Part shown: positions 45,002 through 54,534 of the stretch, piece after piece
Layout of the letters: every line of letters starts with the position of its first letter
How positions within the stretch are numbered: the first letter of the stretch is position 1
DNA from: Parathalassolituus penaei
Lineage (GTDB): Bacteria > Pseudomonadota > Gammaproteobacteria > Pseudomonadales > Oceanobacteraceae
Assembly: GCF_026626885.1 (NCBI RefSeq)
Contig: NZ_JAPNOA010000027.1
Location: 1 to 64,000 of the forward strand
Length of the DNA stretch: 64,000 bases
Direction: 5' to 3'
The notes under the pieces: generated by a model
Told to the model about the DNA's origin: nothing
Seen by the model: the letters and a program-made list of their open reading frames with translations, nothing else
Database searches by the model: none
Program-made: the position numbers and the translations under genes

Positions 45002-45836
45002 GATCATCGGTGGTATCACTACCTCTCACATCCCGGCTATCGGCAATGCCATGGCCAGCAAGCTGGAAAATGATCCGTACTGGAAGCGTTTCTTCGACGG
45101 TTATGAACCAGTCAAAAAATGGCTGGATGAAGTTCAGCCGGACATGGCAATCATCGTTTACAACGACCATGGCCTGAATTTCTTCCTGAATCAGGTGCCA
45201 ACCTTTGCAATGGGGTGCTCTGATGAGTATCAGAACGCGGATGAAGGCTGGGGCATTCCGATCATGCCATCGTTCAAGGGGGACGCGCCGTTCTCCTGGC
45301 ACGTGGCAGAAAGCCTGATCAACCAGGGTGTGGATATGTGCACCTGTCAGGAAATGAAGGTCGACCACGGTTTTACCGTGCCGATGGGCCTGTTCTGGCG
45401 TCATCTGCCAGAGTGGCCGGTCAAGACCATGCCATTTGCGGTGAATACCGTTCAGCATCCGCTGACCAGTGCTCGTCGTTGTTTCCAGGTGGGTCAGGCC
45501 CTGCGTAAAGCTGTTGAGTCTTACCCGGAAGATATGAAAGTGGTGATTATCGGCACCGGTGGTCTGTCTCACCAGCTGCAGGGTGAGCGTTCTGGTCTGA
45601 TTGATGTGGCTTACGACATTCAGTGTATGGAAGCTGTAATCAATAATCCGGAATGGCTGTGCGCCCAATCCAATTCCGAGATCATGGAAAAGGCCGGTAC
45701 TGAAGGTATCGAAGTGATCATGTGGCTGGTGATGCGCGGTGCGCTGTCGGAAGAAGTGGATGTGCTGCACAAGCATTACCACGCGCCGATCTCCAATACT
45801 GGAGCTGGTGTTCTGCTGCTGGCCGACAAGGGCTGA
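44994..45836 (+). CDS. ligB: Protocatechuate 4,5-dioxygenase beta subunit LigB (copy 2)
   Basis: 280 residues. H12 (TTSHIPAIG), H59 (VYNDHG) and GTGGLSHQLQG keep the iron and catalytic sites. It is diverged from copy 1 over most of its length but starts with 44 identical nucleotides. The pair could prefer another substrate such as gallate or a methylated derivative, or just be differently regulated; the sequence does not decide. A terminator follows. Confidence 0.92.
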   Translation: MAKIIGGITTSHIPAIGNAMASKLENDPYWKRFFDGYEPVKKWLDEVQPDMAIIVYNDHGLNFFLNQVPTFAMGCSDEYQNADEGWGIPIMPSFKGDAPFSWHVAESLINQGVDMCTCQEMKVDHGFTVPMGLFWRHLPEWPVKTMPFAVNTVQHPLTSARRCFQVGQALRKAVESYPEDMKVVIIGTGGLSHQLQGERSGLIDVAYDIQCMEAVINNPEWLCAQSNSEIMEKAGTEGIEVIMWLVMRGALSEEVDVLHKHYHAPISNTGAGVLLLADKG

Positions 45837-45867
45837 TTGTTTTCGATTGATTTCGGTGTCTTTTTTA

Positions 45868-45899
45868 AATCGCCAGGACTTTGTGCCTGGCGATTTTAT
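45868..45899 (+). terminator. Terminator of ligAB copy 2
   Basis: AATCGCCAGG and CCTGGCGATT form a perfect 10-bp stem with an 8-nt loop, followed by a T-rich tract. Confidence 0.9.
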
Positions 45900-46345
45900 T
45901 TATTTTCGGCCGATATTGATATGGCAGTAATTTGTGATTTATTTCTCATTTTGGCGGCACCATGATTGATGGCGGTCGTTGTCTCTACGCCGTTAGTCGG
46001 AATACTGGTCTTGATACTTTTTGACTAATAGCGCGCTGGCTTTCTATCCAATTGAAACCGTGTGGTTTTTTCTATTTTTATGAATTGCACGACAGTTCAG
46101 TAATAGAACAGGTTATTCGGCGGGTGTGAGCGTTCATTATTATGGAGTATTATTTATTGCGTATGGATTGTAGGACATTCCTACATAAAGCCCGGTCCGG
46201 TCAGTGTACCGAAACGTTAACCACATACGCATCCTCAGAATTTTGTCAGCAGTCGTTTTCTCTCTGGGCCTGAAGGCGGTTACAGGGCAGAGCGGCAAGC
46301 GGATGCAGGGTGGTGGGACAACACCTTCATCAGCAGGAGATTATC
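45900..46345. other. AT-rich gap before the unknown gene
   Basis: 446 bp. It includes the palindrome at 46169-46185. No credible gene or repeat is seen in the remainder. Confidence 0.6.
46169..46185. promoter_or_regulatory. Operator-like palindrome TGTAGGACATTCCTACA
   Basis: Perfect 6-bp arms around five bases. It resembles sites of LuxR/NarL-type response regulators such as GacA (TGTAAG-N6-CTTACA), but spacing and bases differ. It is 160 bp before the unknown gene. Confidence 0.4.
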
Positions 46346-46993
46346 ATGGCTTCAATCGTATCGTTTATGCGTACCCAGCACCTTGCTGCCAGCGAAAATC
46401 TGGTTCAGCGGATTCGCGGGTTGGCGGAGTCGCATCAGTGTGCCGCACTTGTATGCGCTAGCAAGCGGCTGGTAATTCGCGGCGATATCGGTCGTTATTT
46501 TGATCCCGATAATCTGCTGCCGACATTGCATGAGCTGGTACTGGAAGGTCAGTGTGACTGGCAGCGTCTGGATGCCGGTGATTCATCGCTGAAATTGTTG
46601 TCGGCGGAGAGTGGTCGCAATCTGGAAGATCTGCTCTGGACTCTGGCATTCAATTCATACACAGAAGAGCGTAATTGTATGCATATGGGTTGTCGTCGTG
46701 ATGACGTGGTGCGTCTGCAGCATTGGCCAAACCTGACCCGGGTGCCGGCATCACGTAATACCTTTCGTCTGGCGGCGCTGTTTTCTGCACGTCCAACGTC
46801 GATTGCTCTGGCGGGTAAAATTCTGGGGATTAACGAATGTGAGGTGCTGCGTTTTTATTCGGCAGCCTGGTCCGCAGGACTGGTGACTCGGGTTAACCGT
46901 GTTGCGGAGCCGGTGAAACTGGTGCAACACCGTAATCATTCGCTGATTGGTGCCTTGATGAAACACCTGCGTAAGGAATCGGCAACCGCATGA
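46346..46993 (+). CDS. Unknown protein, possible C-terminal winged helix
   Basis: 215 residues from the ATG at 46346, with AGGAG six bases upstream. I do not recognise the family. The first half is mixed and has cysteines at QCAALVC and NCMHMGC. Residues about 135-185 (NTFRLAALFSARPTSIALAG, then KILGINECEVLRFYSAAWSA) look like a helix-turn-helix unit. There is no signal peptide or membrane segment. It is a single gene with a conspicuous palindrome upstream. A regulator or signal-output protein is a guess only. Confidence 0.7.
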   Translation: MASIVSFMRTQHLAASENLVQRIRGLAESHQCAALVCASKRLVIRGDIGRYFDPDNLLPTLHELVLEGQCDWQRLDAGDSSLKLLSAESGRNLEDLLWTLAFNSYTEERNCMHMGCRRDDVVRLQHWPNLTRVPASRNTFRLAALFSARPTSIALAGKILGINECEVLRFYSAAWSAGLVTRVNRVAEPVKLVQHRNHSLIGALMKHLRKESATA

Positions 46994-47030
46994 CGGTTGC
47001 CACTCTTGATGATGAGTCTCCCAGCGGGGC

Positions 47031-47543
47031 TCAGTCTTCCGACGCTTCGCCCTTGATGAACTGGAACAGTTTCTTGAAGGCTGTGCCAGGACGACCGTTT
47101 TCACCCGCCACTTCTTTCTGGGCATTACGCACCAGGTTGCGTAACTGCTGACGATCTACTTCCGGGTTCAGCTCGATATATTCGTTGAGTGAATCCGGTT
47201 CGTTTACCAGGCGAGTACGCCACAGTTCAAACTGACGTTGACGGCGGCCATAGGCTTCGCTGGATGGGTCCATCAGATCCAGTTTTTCCTGAATCGCGTC
47301 GACGTTTTCGTCGCGCATCAGACGACCTATGTACTGCAGGTGACGACGACGGGCACCGTGTTGCTTGTGGCGTTTGTTTTCTTCCAGAGCGACACGCAGG
47401 GTTTCAGAAATTGGCATCTGCGCCCAAACGGACTGGTTCAGTTCCGTCAGGCGTTCACCCAGTTTCTGCCAGCGTTCCATCTCGCGTTTCACCGCGGACT
47501 TGCTGACTTCATCATCCTGGTAATCGTCTTCGTAGTGTTTCAT
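47031..47543 (-). CDS. darP: Ribosome biogenesis factor DarP (YjgA)
   Basis: 170 residues from the ATG at 47543. The highly charged helical sequence with VSKSAVKREMERWQKLGERL, ARRRHLQYIGRLMR and a C-terminal RRQRQFELWRTRLV is characteristic of the YjgA/DarP family, which acts late in 50S subunit assembly. The next gene upstream on the strand is unrelated. Confidence 0.92.
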   Translation of the reverse strand: MKHYEDDYQDDEVSKSAVKREMERWQKLGERLTELNQSVWAQMPISETLRVALEENKRHKQHGARRRHLQYIGRLMRDENVDAIQEKLDLMDPSSEAYGRRQRQFELWRTRLVNEPDSLNEYIELNPEVDRQQLRNLVRNAQKEVAGENGRPGTAFKKLFQFIKGEASED

Positions 47544-47587
47544 TGTCAAACTCACAGGTAAGGCTGCCACGCATGACAGCCGGAAAA

Positions 47588-48946
47588 TCAGAGGTAAAAC
47601 AGGGTCGCCAGGCCAAGGAATGACATAAAGCCGACCACGTCGGTCACGGTGGTGAGAATCACCCCGCCGGCCAAAGCCGGATCAATGCCCTGGGATTTCA
47701 GAATCTGGGGTAATGCAGCACCGGTTACTGCCGCGGCCATCAGGTTAATGATGATCGCAGCCGCTATTATCACCGCAATCATTTCGTCGCCAAACCATAA
47801 CCAGGTAATGATCGCAATAACGATAGCCCAGAGCACGCCATTCAGAGCAGCGACAATCAGCTCGCGATTGAATAACCAGGTAAAGTTGGCACTGCTCAGG
47901 TGTCCAAGCGCCTGACCGCGAATCACCAGGGTTAATACCTGGCTGCCTGCAATCCCGCCCATGCTGGCAACAATGGGCATCAGAACCGCCAATGCCACTA
48001 CCTGCTGGATGGTTTTGTCGAACATGCCAATCACCGCTGAGGCAATAAAGGCGGTGATCAGGTTAATGCCCAGCCAGACGGCACGTCGGCGTGCGGTTTT
48101 AAGCGCCGGAGCAAAGGTATCTTCGTCTTCGTCCAGACCAGCCATACTCATCAGGGAGTGGTCAGCGGTCTCACGGATTACGTCTACCACGTCGTCGATG
48201 GTGATACGGCCGAGCAGGATGCCATTGGCATCAACCACTGGTGCCGATACCAGATCGTGGCGTTCAAACAGTTTCGCAACTTCCGTTTCATGCTGGGTGG
48301 CCTGAATCACGGTGACACCACCGGTCGACATCACTTCACGTACGGTTTGTTGCGGATCACTCACCAGCAGTTTGCGAATGGGTAATACACCAATAAATTC
48401 GCTCTGACGATTCACCACCAGCAGGTTATCCGTCATGTCTGGCAGTGACTGGTGACGGCGCAGGTAACGCAGCACTACGTCGAGGGTGATGTCGGGGCGG
48501 ATGGTGATGGTGTCGGTGTTCATCAGACCACCGGCACTGTCCTCGGGGTAACCGAGAATGGCTTCCAGGCGCGAACGATCCTGGTGATCCATGGAGTCGA
48601 GAACTTCCTGAATCACCCGTTCCGGCAGCTGCTGCAGCATGTCGGCGACATCGTCGGCATCCAGATCGGCAGTCATGTCGGCTACTTCGGCCGCACTCAT
48701 GTCGCTCAGGAACTGGCTCTGGATATCATCGCTGAGGTATTGCAGTACCTCACCTTCGATTTCCTTGTCGACCAGATCCCACAGGAGTTTACGGTCGCGC
48801 GGCGGTGAGGACTCGATCAGGTGGGCAACGTCAACAGGTGCCAGACCCGAGTTGATGATCCGGCGCACGCGGCTGATGGCACCGGATTCCAGCGCTTCAT
48901 TGAGGCTTAAAAGTTTGGCTCTGGCCTTTTCGCTGGGTTCTGCCAT
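47588..48946 (-). CDS. mgtE: Magnesium transporter MgtE
   Basis: 452 residues. The N-terminal helical domain (about 20-130) has LPERVIQEVLDSMD. A CBS pair follows (about 135-260, VREVMSTGGVTVIQATQHET). Five membrane segments fill the C-terminal part, with the pore motif PIVASMGGIAGSQVLTLVIR. MgtE is a Mg-gated channel in the inner membrane. The closing segment VGFMSFLGLATLFY matches the family. Confidence 0.95.
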   Translation of the reverse strand: MAEPSEKARAKLLSLNEALESGAISRVRRIINSGLAPVDVAHLIESSPPRDRKLLWDLVDKEIEGEVLQYLSDDIQSQFLSDMSAAEVADMTADLDADDVADMLQQLPERVIQEVLDSMDHQDRSRLEAILGYPEDSAGGLMNTDTITIRPDITLDVVLRYLRRHQSLPDMTDNLLVVNRQSEFIGVLPIRKLLVSDPQQTVREVMSTGGVTVIQATQHETEVAKLFERHDLVSAPVVDANGILLGRITIDDVVDVIRETADHSLMSMAGLDEDEDTFAPALKTARRRAVWLGINLITAFIASAVIGMFDKTIQQVVALAVLMPIVASMGGIAGSQVLTLVIRGQALGHLSSANFTWLFNRELIVAALNGVLWAIVIAIITWLWFGDEMIAVIIAAAIIINLMAAAVTGAALPQILKSQGIDPALAGGVILTTVTDVVGFMSFLGLATLFYL

Positions 48947-49103
48947 CGGATTCCCGGACTGCTGTTAACGATGCTGGGTACTGGAATTGATTCAGCGCAA
49001 TCATAGCCTGATTTATCAGCAGATACCACGAATGCGCCCGCAGTGTTGCGCCATGTGCCTGATTTTTCAGGTGGATTTCAGGCCGGTAAATGACCGGATG
49101 GGA

Positions 49104-49373
49104 TTATTCTTCTTCGTCAAAACGACGATTGATCAGATCGGAGATGGCTTCGACAGCTGCAGCTTCATCATCACCTTCGGCCTGTAATTGCAGTGCAGTG
49201 CCTTTGGCGGCTGCCAGCATCATTACGGCCATGATGCTTTTGCTATCGACCATACGGTTTGGATAACCGATGCGGATAACACTGCCATAGGCAGAGGCCA
49301 ATGTAACCAGTTTGGCTGCGGCACGGGCATGCAGACCCAGTTTGTTAATGATGGTGATCTCTACGCTGATCAT
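49104..49373 (-). CDS. ptsO: Phosphocarrier protein NPr (PtsO)
   Basis: 89 residues, HPr fold. The phosphorylated histidine is H15 in NKLGLHARAAAKL, and the conserved serine lies in VDSKSIMAVMMLAA. NPr carries phosphate from PtsP to PtsN in the nitrogen PTS. It is the last gene of the rpoN-hpf-ptsN-rapZ-ptsO cluster, 33 bp after rapZ. Confidence 0.94.
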   Translation of the reverse strand: MISVEITIINKLGLHARAAAKLVTLASAYGSVIRIGYPNRMVDSKSIMAVMMLAAAKGTALQLQAEGDDEAAAVEAISDLINRRFDEEE

Positions 49374-49406
49374 GCTGTTTTTATTCTCCAGCCCGGAGGG
49401 GGGTGA

Positions 49407-50276
49407 TTAATTGCTGCCGGATGAGCAGCGCAGTTCGCGGTGGCGAACCTGAACATTGGTGAAATGGCCGCGGAAAGCTTTAGCAAGACGTTCCGACAAG
49501 TAAACCGAGCGGTGCTGACCACCGGTGCAACCGATGGCGACGGTGAGGTAGCTGCGGTTATTTTTTTCGAACTCGGGCAACCAGCGCTCCAGATACTGGC
49601 AGATGTCGGCAAACATGGCGTTTACCTCTGGCTGTTTGCCAAGAAATTCAATAACAGCCTCGTCCTGACCGGTCAGGTGGCGAAGCTGATGATCCCAATA
49701 AGGGTTCGGCAGGTTGCGAACATCGTAGACGAAGTCGGCATCCAGCGGGATTCCCTGTTTGAAACCAAACGACTGGAACAGGACGGCCATGTCGGGGCTG
49801 TTTTTCCCCGCCACTCGCAGTTTGATAAGACTGCGTAGTTCGTGAACGGATATTCGTGTGGTATCCAACGTCAGGTCGGCCAGATTGGCGATGGGTTCCA
49901 GCAAGTGGGTCTCGCGCTCAATTGCTTCCGCCAGAGATACTTCTGCGTTGGTGAGCGGGTGTTTACGCCGGGTCGAGCTGAAGCGCTGTAGCAGTACTTC
50001 TTCGGTAGCGTCGAGAAAAACAATGTCCAGCTGCTGATACTGGCGAGGCAAATCGTTGAGGACGGCGGTGAGCTGCTCGATATTGTCTGGCAGGTTGCGT
50101 ACGTCGACACTGACGGCTACCCGGGTGCGTTTTTCGGCAGCGTAAGGTAGTGATGACAGGGCGGATAACAAATCTACTGGCAGGTTGTCGATACAGTAAA
50201 AACCGAGATCTTCCAGTACGGCCAGCGCACTGGATTTTCCGGAACCGGAACGACCACTGATTACGACTAGTCTCAT
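49407..50276 (-). CDS. rapZ: RNase adapter protein RapZ
   Basis: 289 residues from the ATG at 50276, with AGGAG eight bases upstream; the frame is open to 50645 but that runs antisense-like through ptsN. The Walker A GRSGSGKSSALAVLEDLG is at the N-terminus. The C-terminal domain has AIGCTGGQHRSVYLSERLAK. RapZ controls glucosamine-6-phosphate synthesis through small RNAs in enterobacteria; in other groups its targets are less known. Confidence 0.95.
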   Translation of the reverse strand: MRLVVISGRSGSGKSSALAVLEDLGFYCIDNLPVDLLSALSSLPYAAEKRTRVAVSVDVRNLPDNIEQLTAVLNDLPRQYQQLDIVFLDATEEVLLQRFSSTRRKHPLTNAEVSLAEAIERETHLLEPIANLADLTLDTTRISVHELRSLIKLRVAGKNSPDMAVLFQSFGFKQGIPLDADFVYDVRNLPNPYWDHQLRHLTGQDEAVIEFLGKQPEVNAMFADICQYLERWLPEFEKNNRSYLTVAIGCTGGQHRSVYLSERLAKAFRGHFTNVQVRHRELRCSSGSN

Positions 50277-50295
50277 ACTGTCGTCTCCTCGGGCG

Positions 50296-50757
50296 TTATT
50301 GAACGCTCTTGATTGCCTGAACGTAGAGCTGCTCGTCTCCGAGCGCTTCGCGCAGGCGACTACAGTAGTCGCTGTCACTGAAGTTTCGGGCCAGGGTGGC
50401 CAGAATCTGCAGATGGTCACCGGTTGCTTCTTCTGGCACCAGCAGGGCAAAGACCAGATCCACTGGCTTGTGGTCGATGGCGTCAAAGTCGATGGACTCC
50501 TGCAGGTGCAGCAGTACGCCGACAGCCTGTTCACATTGACGCAGGCGGCAATGTGGAATGGCGATACCGGAACCGATACCGGTACTTCCCAGGCGTTCTC
50601 GTCCCAGCAGGCGGTCGAAGATGTCGTCAGCAGAACTGCCTTCAACTTCTTCGGCTACTACCGATGCCAGCAACTCCAGCAGTTTTTTCTTGCTGGTGAC
50701 GTTGACCGCGGACAGTGTCCGGGCCGGGCTCAGAATGTCGGCGACTTCTATACTCAT
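50296..50757 (-). CDS. ptsN: Nitrogen PTS enzyme IIA, PtsN
   Basis: 153 residues. The active histidine is H69 in GIGSGIAIPHCRL. The C-terminal segment VFALLVPEEATGDHLQIL is typical of EIIA-Ntr. It is 19 bp before rapZ and four bp after hpf. It regulates potassium handling and sigma-54 related functions by binding partner proteins. Confidence 0.95.
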   Translation of the reverse strand: MSIEVADILSPARTLSAVNVTSKKKLLELLASVVAEEVEGSSADDIFDRLLGRERLGSTGIGSGIAIPHCRLRQCEQAVGVLLHLQESIDFDAIDHKPVDLVFALLVPEEATGDHLQILATLARNFSDSDYCSRLREALGDEQLYVQAIKSVQ

Positions 50758-50761
50758 GAGA

Positions 50762-51064
50762 TCAACCTTGACCGTGGTGGCGTGCTACCAGTTTTTCCTT
50801 GTGCTTCAGGACCTGACGGTCCAGCTTGTCCGCCATCTGGTCAATGGCGGCGTACATGTTGTCGCTTTCGGCGGTGGCGTGCAGGTCGGTACCGCTAACA
50901 TGGATAGTAGCTTCGGCCATGTTGCGTTCTTTCTCTACGGTCAGGGTAATCTGGGCGGAGGTAATAGACTCGGCGTGACGTTCCAGACGGGTCATCTTTT
51001 CCAGAACATAAGCTTCCATGGATTCGGTGATTTCGACGTGGTGGCCACTGATATTAATATTCAT
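50762..51064 (-). CDS. hpf: Short ribosome hibernation promoting factor HPF
   Basis: 100 residues, the short HPF/YfiA form. MNINISGHHVEITESMEAYV is typical, followed by DNMYAAIDQMADKLDRQVLK. It binds the 30S subunit and promotes 100S dimers in resting cells. The usual place after rpoN is kept. Confidence 0.95.
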   Translation of the reverse strand: MNINISGHHVEITESMEAYVLEKMTRLERHAESITSAQITLTVEKERNMAEATIHVSGTDLHATAESDNMYAAIDQMADKLDRQVLKHKEKLVARHHGQG

Positions 51065-51098
51065 AACAACTCCTCCGGGCTCTCTGCCCTCATGATAA

Positions 51099-52586
51099 TC
51101 AGACCAGCTGTTTACGCTCGTTGGATGGCGGAATCAGCATGGCTTCCCGATATTTGGCAACGGTACGACGGGCAACCTGAATGCCCTTGTCTCCCAGCAG
51201 ACTGGCGATCTTGTTGTCGCTGAGCGGCTTGCGTGGGTTCTCCTCTGATACCAGTTTCTTGATCATGGCACGAATAGCGGTGGATGAGCATTCTCCGCCG
51301 GCATCCGTGCTGACGTGACTGGAGAAAAAGTATTTGAGTTCAAAAATGCCACGCGGGGTATGCATGTATTTCTGGGTGGTCACCCGTGAAATGGTCGATT
51401 CATGCATACCAACGGCTTCGGCGATGTCATGTAATACCAACGGCTTCATGGCTTCTTCGCCTTCTTCGAAGAACTCGATCTGGTATTCAACAATCTTGGT
51501 GGCGACTTTCAAAAGGGTTTCGTTACGGCTCTGCAGGCTCTTGATGAACCAGCGTGCTTCCTGCAGGTGGTCTTTCAGGAAGGCGTTGTCGGCGCTGCTG
51601 TCGGAGCGACGAACGAGCGAGGCATAGTCGGCATTGACGCGCAGTTTGGGCGCAATCTCCGGGTTCAGTTCAACCCGCCATTCATCACGCACGTTGCGGA
51701 CGATGACATCCGGCACTACGTATTCCGGCTGTTCGGCACTGATGCCTGCGCCCGGCTTAGGGTTGAGTTCCTTGATCAGTCGCAGCACGGCCTTGAGGTC
51801 TTCCTCTTTCAGGCGGGCCTTGCGCATCAGGGTTGGGTAATCCTTGTTGCCTAGCAGGATAATGTGTTCACCAATTACCAGTTTGGCTTCTTCTAGCCAG
51901 GGGGTGTTGGTTGGCAACTGGTTGAGTTGCAGCAGCAGACATTCTCGAAGGTCGCGGGCAAATACACCGGCCGGGTCGAATTGTTGCAGGCGCTTGAGTA
52001 CGGCGCGGACTTCGTCTTCTTCAACACCGAGCTCAGGATCCATGGAGCCCAGAACGTCTTCGATGGTGGTGTGCAGGTAACCGTCCTGATCAACACCATC
52101 AATCAGCATGATGGCGATCTCGCGATCGGTGTCAGTCATCGGTGTCAGGTTGAGTTGCCATTCGAGATGACCCTGGAGGTCATCGGTGGTGGCGTGACGG
52201 GAGTCGTAATCGTAGTCGTCGTCACCGGAAGCGCCGCTGCCGCTGCTGACTCCTGCGGTGGTCTGGAATGTGTCATCCCACTGACTGTCGAGAGGGAGTT
52301 CATCCGGCATCTTGTCGTCGGACCATTGATCACCCAGTTCCTGGGTTTCGTCATGGTCGGTCGTCGTCGACACGTCGGTGTTGATGCTCAGATCCTGATG
52401 AACGCTATTTTCGCCATATTCTTCGTAATCTGGATCTTCGGCTTCCAGCATGGGATTGGAATCCAGCGCTTCCTGGATTTCCTGTTGCAAATCCAGAGTA
52501 GAGAGCTGAAGTAACCGGATAGCCTGTTGCAACTGAGGGGTCATGGTCAGTTGCTGACCCATCTTTAACTGAAGCGATGCTTTCAT
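51099..52586 (-). CDS. rpoN: RNA polymerase sigma-54 factor RpoN
   Basis: 495 residues. The N-terminal region I ([20 protein letters not shown]) contacts activators. An acidic region II follows (about 60-120). The C-terminal RpoN box is [11 protein letters not shown]. It is required for DmpR-dependent transcription of the phenol hydroxylase operon in the same window. It follows lptB by a 132-bp gap. Confidence 0.96.
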   Translation of the reverse strand: MKASLQLKMGQQLTMTPQLQQAIRLLQLSTLDLQQEIQEALDSNPMLEAEDPDYEEYGENSVHQDLSINTDVSTTTDHDETQELGDQWSDDKMPDELPLDSQWDDTFQTTAGVSSGSGASGDDDYDYDSRHATTDDLQGHLEWQLNLTPMTDTDREIAIMLIDGVDQDGYLHTTIEDVLGSMDPELGVEEDEVRAVLKRLQQFDPAGVFARDLRECLLLQLNQLPTNTPWLEEAKLVIGEHIILLGNKDYPTLMRKARLKEEDLKAVLRLIKELNPKPGAGISAEQPEYVVPDVIVRNVRDEWRVELNPEIAPKLRVNADYASLVRRSDSSADNAFLKDHLQEARWFIKSLQSRNETLLKVATKIVEYQIEFFEEGEEAMKPLVLHDIAEAVGMHESTISRVTTQKYMHTPRGIFELKYFFSSHVSTDAGGECSSTAIRAMIKKLVSEENPRKPLSDNKIASLLGDKGIQVARRTVAKYREAMLIPPSNERKQLV

Positions 52587-52718
52587 ACAGCGTTATACGT
52601 CATAGGTTGTCGGCATGAACTGTGCATTATACGGAAGGCGTGTCGCCTGCAAATGCCCCTTTCGTAAAACTGTTATTGTTTGCTTGTCCTGCATCATAGC
52701 GCCAGAACAAGCCGACAA

Positions 52719-53444
52719 TCAAAGTCGGAAGTCCTGGCCAAGGTATACCGCACGAACCTGTTCGTTGGCCAGCACCGTTTCGGCATCACCTTCTGCAATG
52801 ATGTGGCCTCCACCAACAATATAGGCTTTTTCGCAAATGGCGAGGGTTTCGCGGACATTGTGGTCGGTGATCAGTACGCCAATGTCGCGCGCCTTGAGCT
52901 GACGGATAATGTCCATGATGTCGGATACCGAGATCGGGTCAACACCGGCAAAGGGTTCATCAAGCAGGATAAATGCGGGTTCTGCCGCCAGTGCCCGGGC
53001 AATCTCGACCCGTCGGCGTTCACCACCGGACAGCGCCATGCCGGCGCTTTTGCGGATGTGCTGGATATGAAACTCATCCAGCAAGTCTTCCAGAGCCTGT
53101 TGGCGCTCCTGCCGGTTGAGGTCGGAGCGGGTTTCCAGAATCGCCATGATGTTGTCTTCGACGCTCAGCTTGCGAAAAATCGAGGCTTCCTGTGGCAGAT
53201 AACCAATGCCGCGGCGGGCGCGGCCATGCATGGGCAGATGGGAAATGTCTTCATCATTGATGCTGATGCGGCCCTTGTCGGCCTGCACCAGATTCACAAT
53301 CATATAAAAACAGGTGGTTTTGCCTGCACCGTTGGGGCCAAGCAGGCCGACAATCTGGCCGCTGTGGACTTCCAGTGATACATCCTTGACGACTGCTCGG
53401 CCGTTGTAACTTTTGGCCAGATGCTGGGCGCGCAGAATTTTCAT
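52719..53444 (-). CDS. lptB: LPS export ABC transporter ATPase LptB
   Basis: 241 residues. Walker A is [13 protein letters not shown], the signature [15 protein letters not shown] and Walker [14 protein letters not shown]. LptB powers LPS extraction with LptF and LptG. It is six bp after lptA. Confidence 0.96.
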   Translation of the reverse strand: MKILRAQHLAKSYNGRAVVKDVSLEVHSGQIVGLLGPNGAGKTTCFYMIVNLVQADKGRISINDEDISHLPMHGRARRGIGYLPQEASIFRKLSVEDNIMAILETRSDLNRQERQQALEDLLDEFHIQHIRKSAGMALSGGERRRVEIARALAAEPAFILLDEPFAGVDPISVSDIMDIIRQLKARDIGVLITDHNVRETLAICEKAYIVGGGHIIAEGDAETVLANEQVRAVYLGQDFRL

Positions 53445-53450
53445 ACCGAT

Positions 53451-53984
53451 TTACTCCGCTGGGCCGGCGTCATCGGGCTGGATGACGACCCGGATGCGCT
53501 GTTTCGGTTCTTCCTGCTTGCCTGGCGTGGTGCTTTCTGCACCTCGTGCAGTGACGGTTTCGGTGTTGATGTTGTAACGAATCACTTCACCACTGAACAG
53601 GTTGCTGTCCTGGCGCAGTTCCGCATTTCCTGTAAAGGCGACCTCTCGGCTGGTAGCAAAGTAGTCGATGCGTTCTGCAGAGGCCCTTGTCACCGGTTTG
53701 TCCTTGCTGACTTTTTGCTCGTAGTTGGCCGGGTTGCCGTTGGCAATCGCTTGCTGCAGGTGTTTGCCTTCAAACATCAGAACCAGACGGTCGGCCTCGA
53801 TTTTCAGCGTGCCCTGGGTCAGTTGTACCTTGCCTTCGTACACGACCATTCCGCTTTTGCGATCCAGTTCGGCGCTGTTGGACTGGATAATCATTTCCTG
53901 TTGCCAGTCGTCCTGCAGCGCTTGGGTGAAGCTGCTGGCCAGTAATAACAAGAGGGTGGTGAGGAGACGTTCAGGGTTTTGCAT
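53451..53984 (-). CDS. lptA: Periplasmic LPS bridge protein LptA
   Basis: 177 residues with a signal peptide (about 1-22, LLTTLLLLLASSFTQA). The OstA-type jellyroll follows: NSAELDRKSGMVVYEGKVQL and GNAELRQDSNLFSGEVIRYN. It links LptC at the inner membrane to LptD in the outer membrane. The start overlaps lptC. Confidence 0.95.
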   Translation of the reverse strand: MQNPERLLTTLLLLLASSFTQALQDDWQQEMIIQSNSAELDRKSGMVVYEGKVQLTQGTLKIEADRLVLMFEGKHLQQAIANGNPANYEQKVSKDKPVTRASAERIDYFATSREVAFTGNAELRQDSNLFSGEVIRYNINTETVTARGAESTTPGKQEEPKQRIRVVIQPDDAGPAE

Positions 53985-54534
53985 ATCGGGTACTCACTTT
54001 TCCGGTCAGCTCAAGGCGCTGACGATTGAGGTCCAGTTTCATGCCGCCAGCATCGGAGTTGCCGCTGTTGCTGTTGAGATGAACCGGAACATCTGACCAC
54101 GCCGTGGTATCGTCGGGAGAATACATCAGGCGTTCGGTGCTGATGGTCAGAAACTGCTGGTTGGCGCGGGTGGGTTGGGAATCGACCAGAACGCCACCGG
54201 CAAGCTCAATCAGACTGTTGCCATCACCGATGTAGCCATCGGCAGCACTGACCCGCCAGGTCTGCTGCTGGTCATCCCGGGTGAGGATAACCGGTTGTTC
54301 GAGATGGGTCTGGCGAGTATGGGGATTGTGGCTCGACCCCTGGGATAACAGGGTCTGTTGTAATCGACCGCTGACATCGTAGCGGCGATGCTGCAGCTGT
54401 TGGCCGTAATAGTCGGGCTCCGCGTTACTGACGGAGCCGACACTGATGCCCAGTTCGCCGGTATACCGTTCGACCATCAGCAGTGCTGTAGCAAACAGGA
54501 CGGCCAGCAGTAACAGTAACCAGCGTTTGCGCAT
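53971..54534 (-). CDS. lptC: LPS export protein LptC
   Basis: 187 residues from the ATG at 54534, which overlaps the kdsD stop (TGATG); the frame is open further upstream only as a shadow of kdsD. One membrane anchor (about 4-22, WLLLLLAVLFATALLMVE) is followed by the periplasmic OstA-like domain. It bridges LptBFG and LptA. It overlaps lptA by 14 bp. Confidence 0.93.
   Translation of the reverse strand: MRKRWLLLLLAVLFATALLMVERYTGELGISVGSVSNAEPDYYGQQLQHRRYDVSGRLQQTLLSQGSSHNPHTRQTHLEQPVILTRDDQQQTWRVSAADGYIGDGNSLIELAGGVLVDSQPTRANQQFLTISTERLMYSPDDTTAWSDVPVHLNSNSGNSDAGGMKLDLNRQRLELTGKVSTRYAKP

Noticed and set aside
46169-46345. Gac-controlled small RNA behind the palindrome
   Set aside because: No repeated GGA loops or terminator were found between the palindrome and the next gene.
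50277-50645. N-terminal extension of RapZ
   Set aside because: It is the shadow of ptsN; the Walker A starts right after the ATG at 50276.
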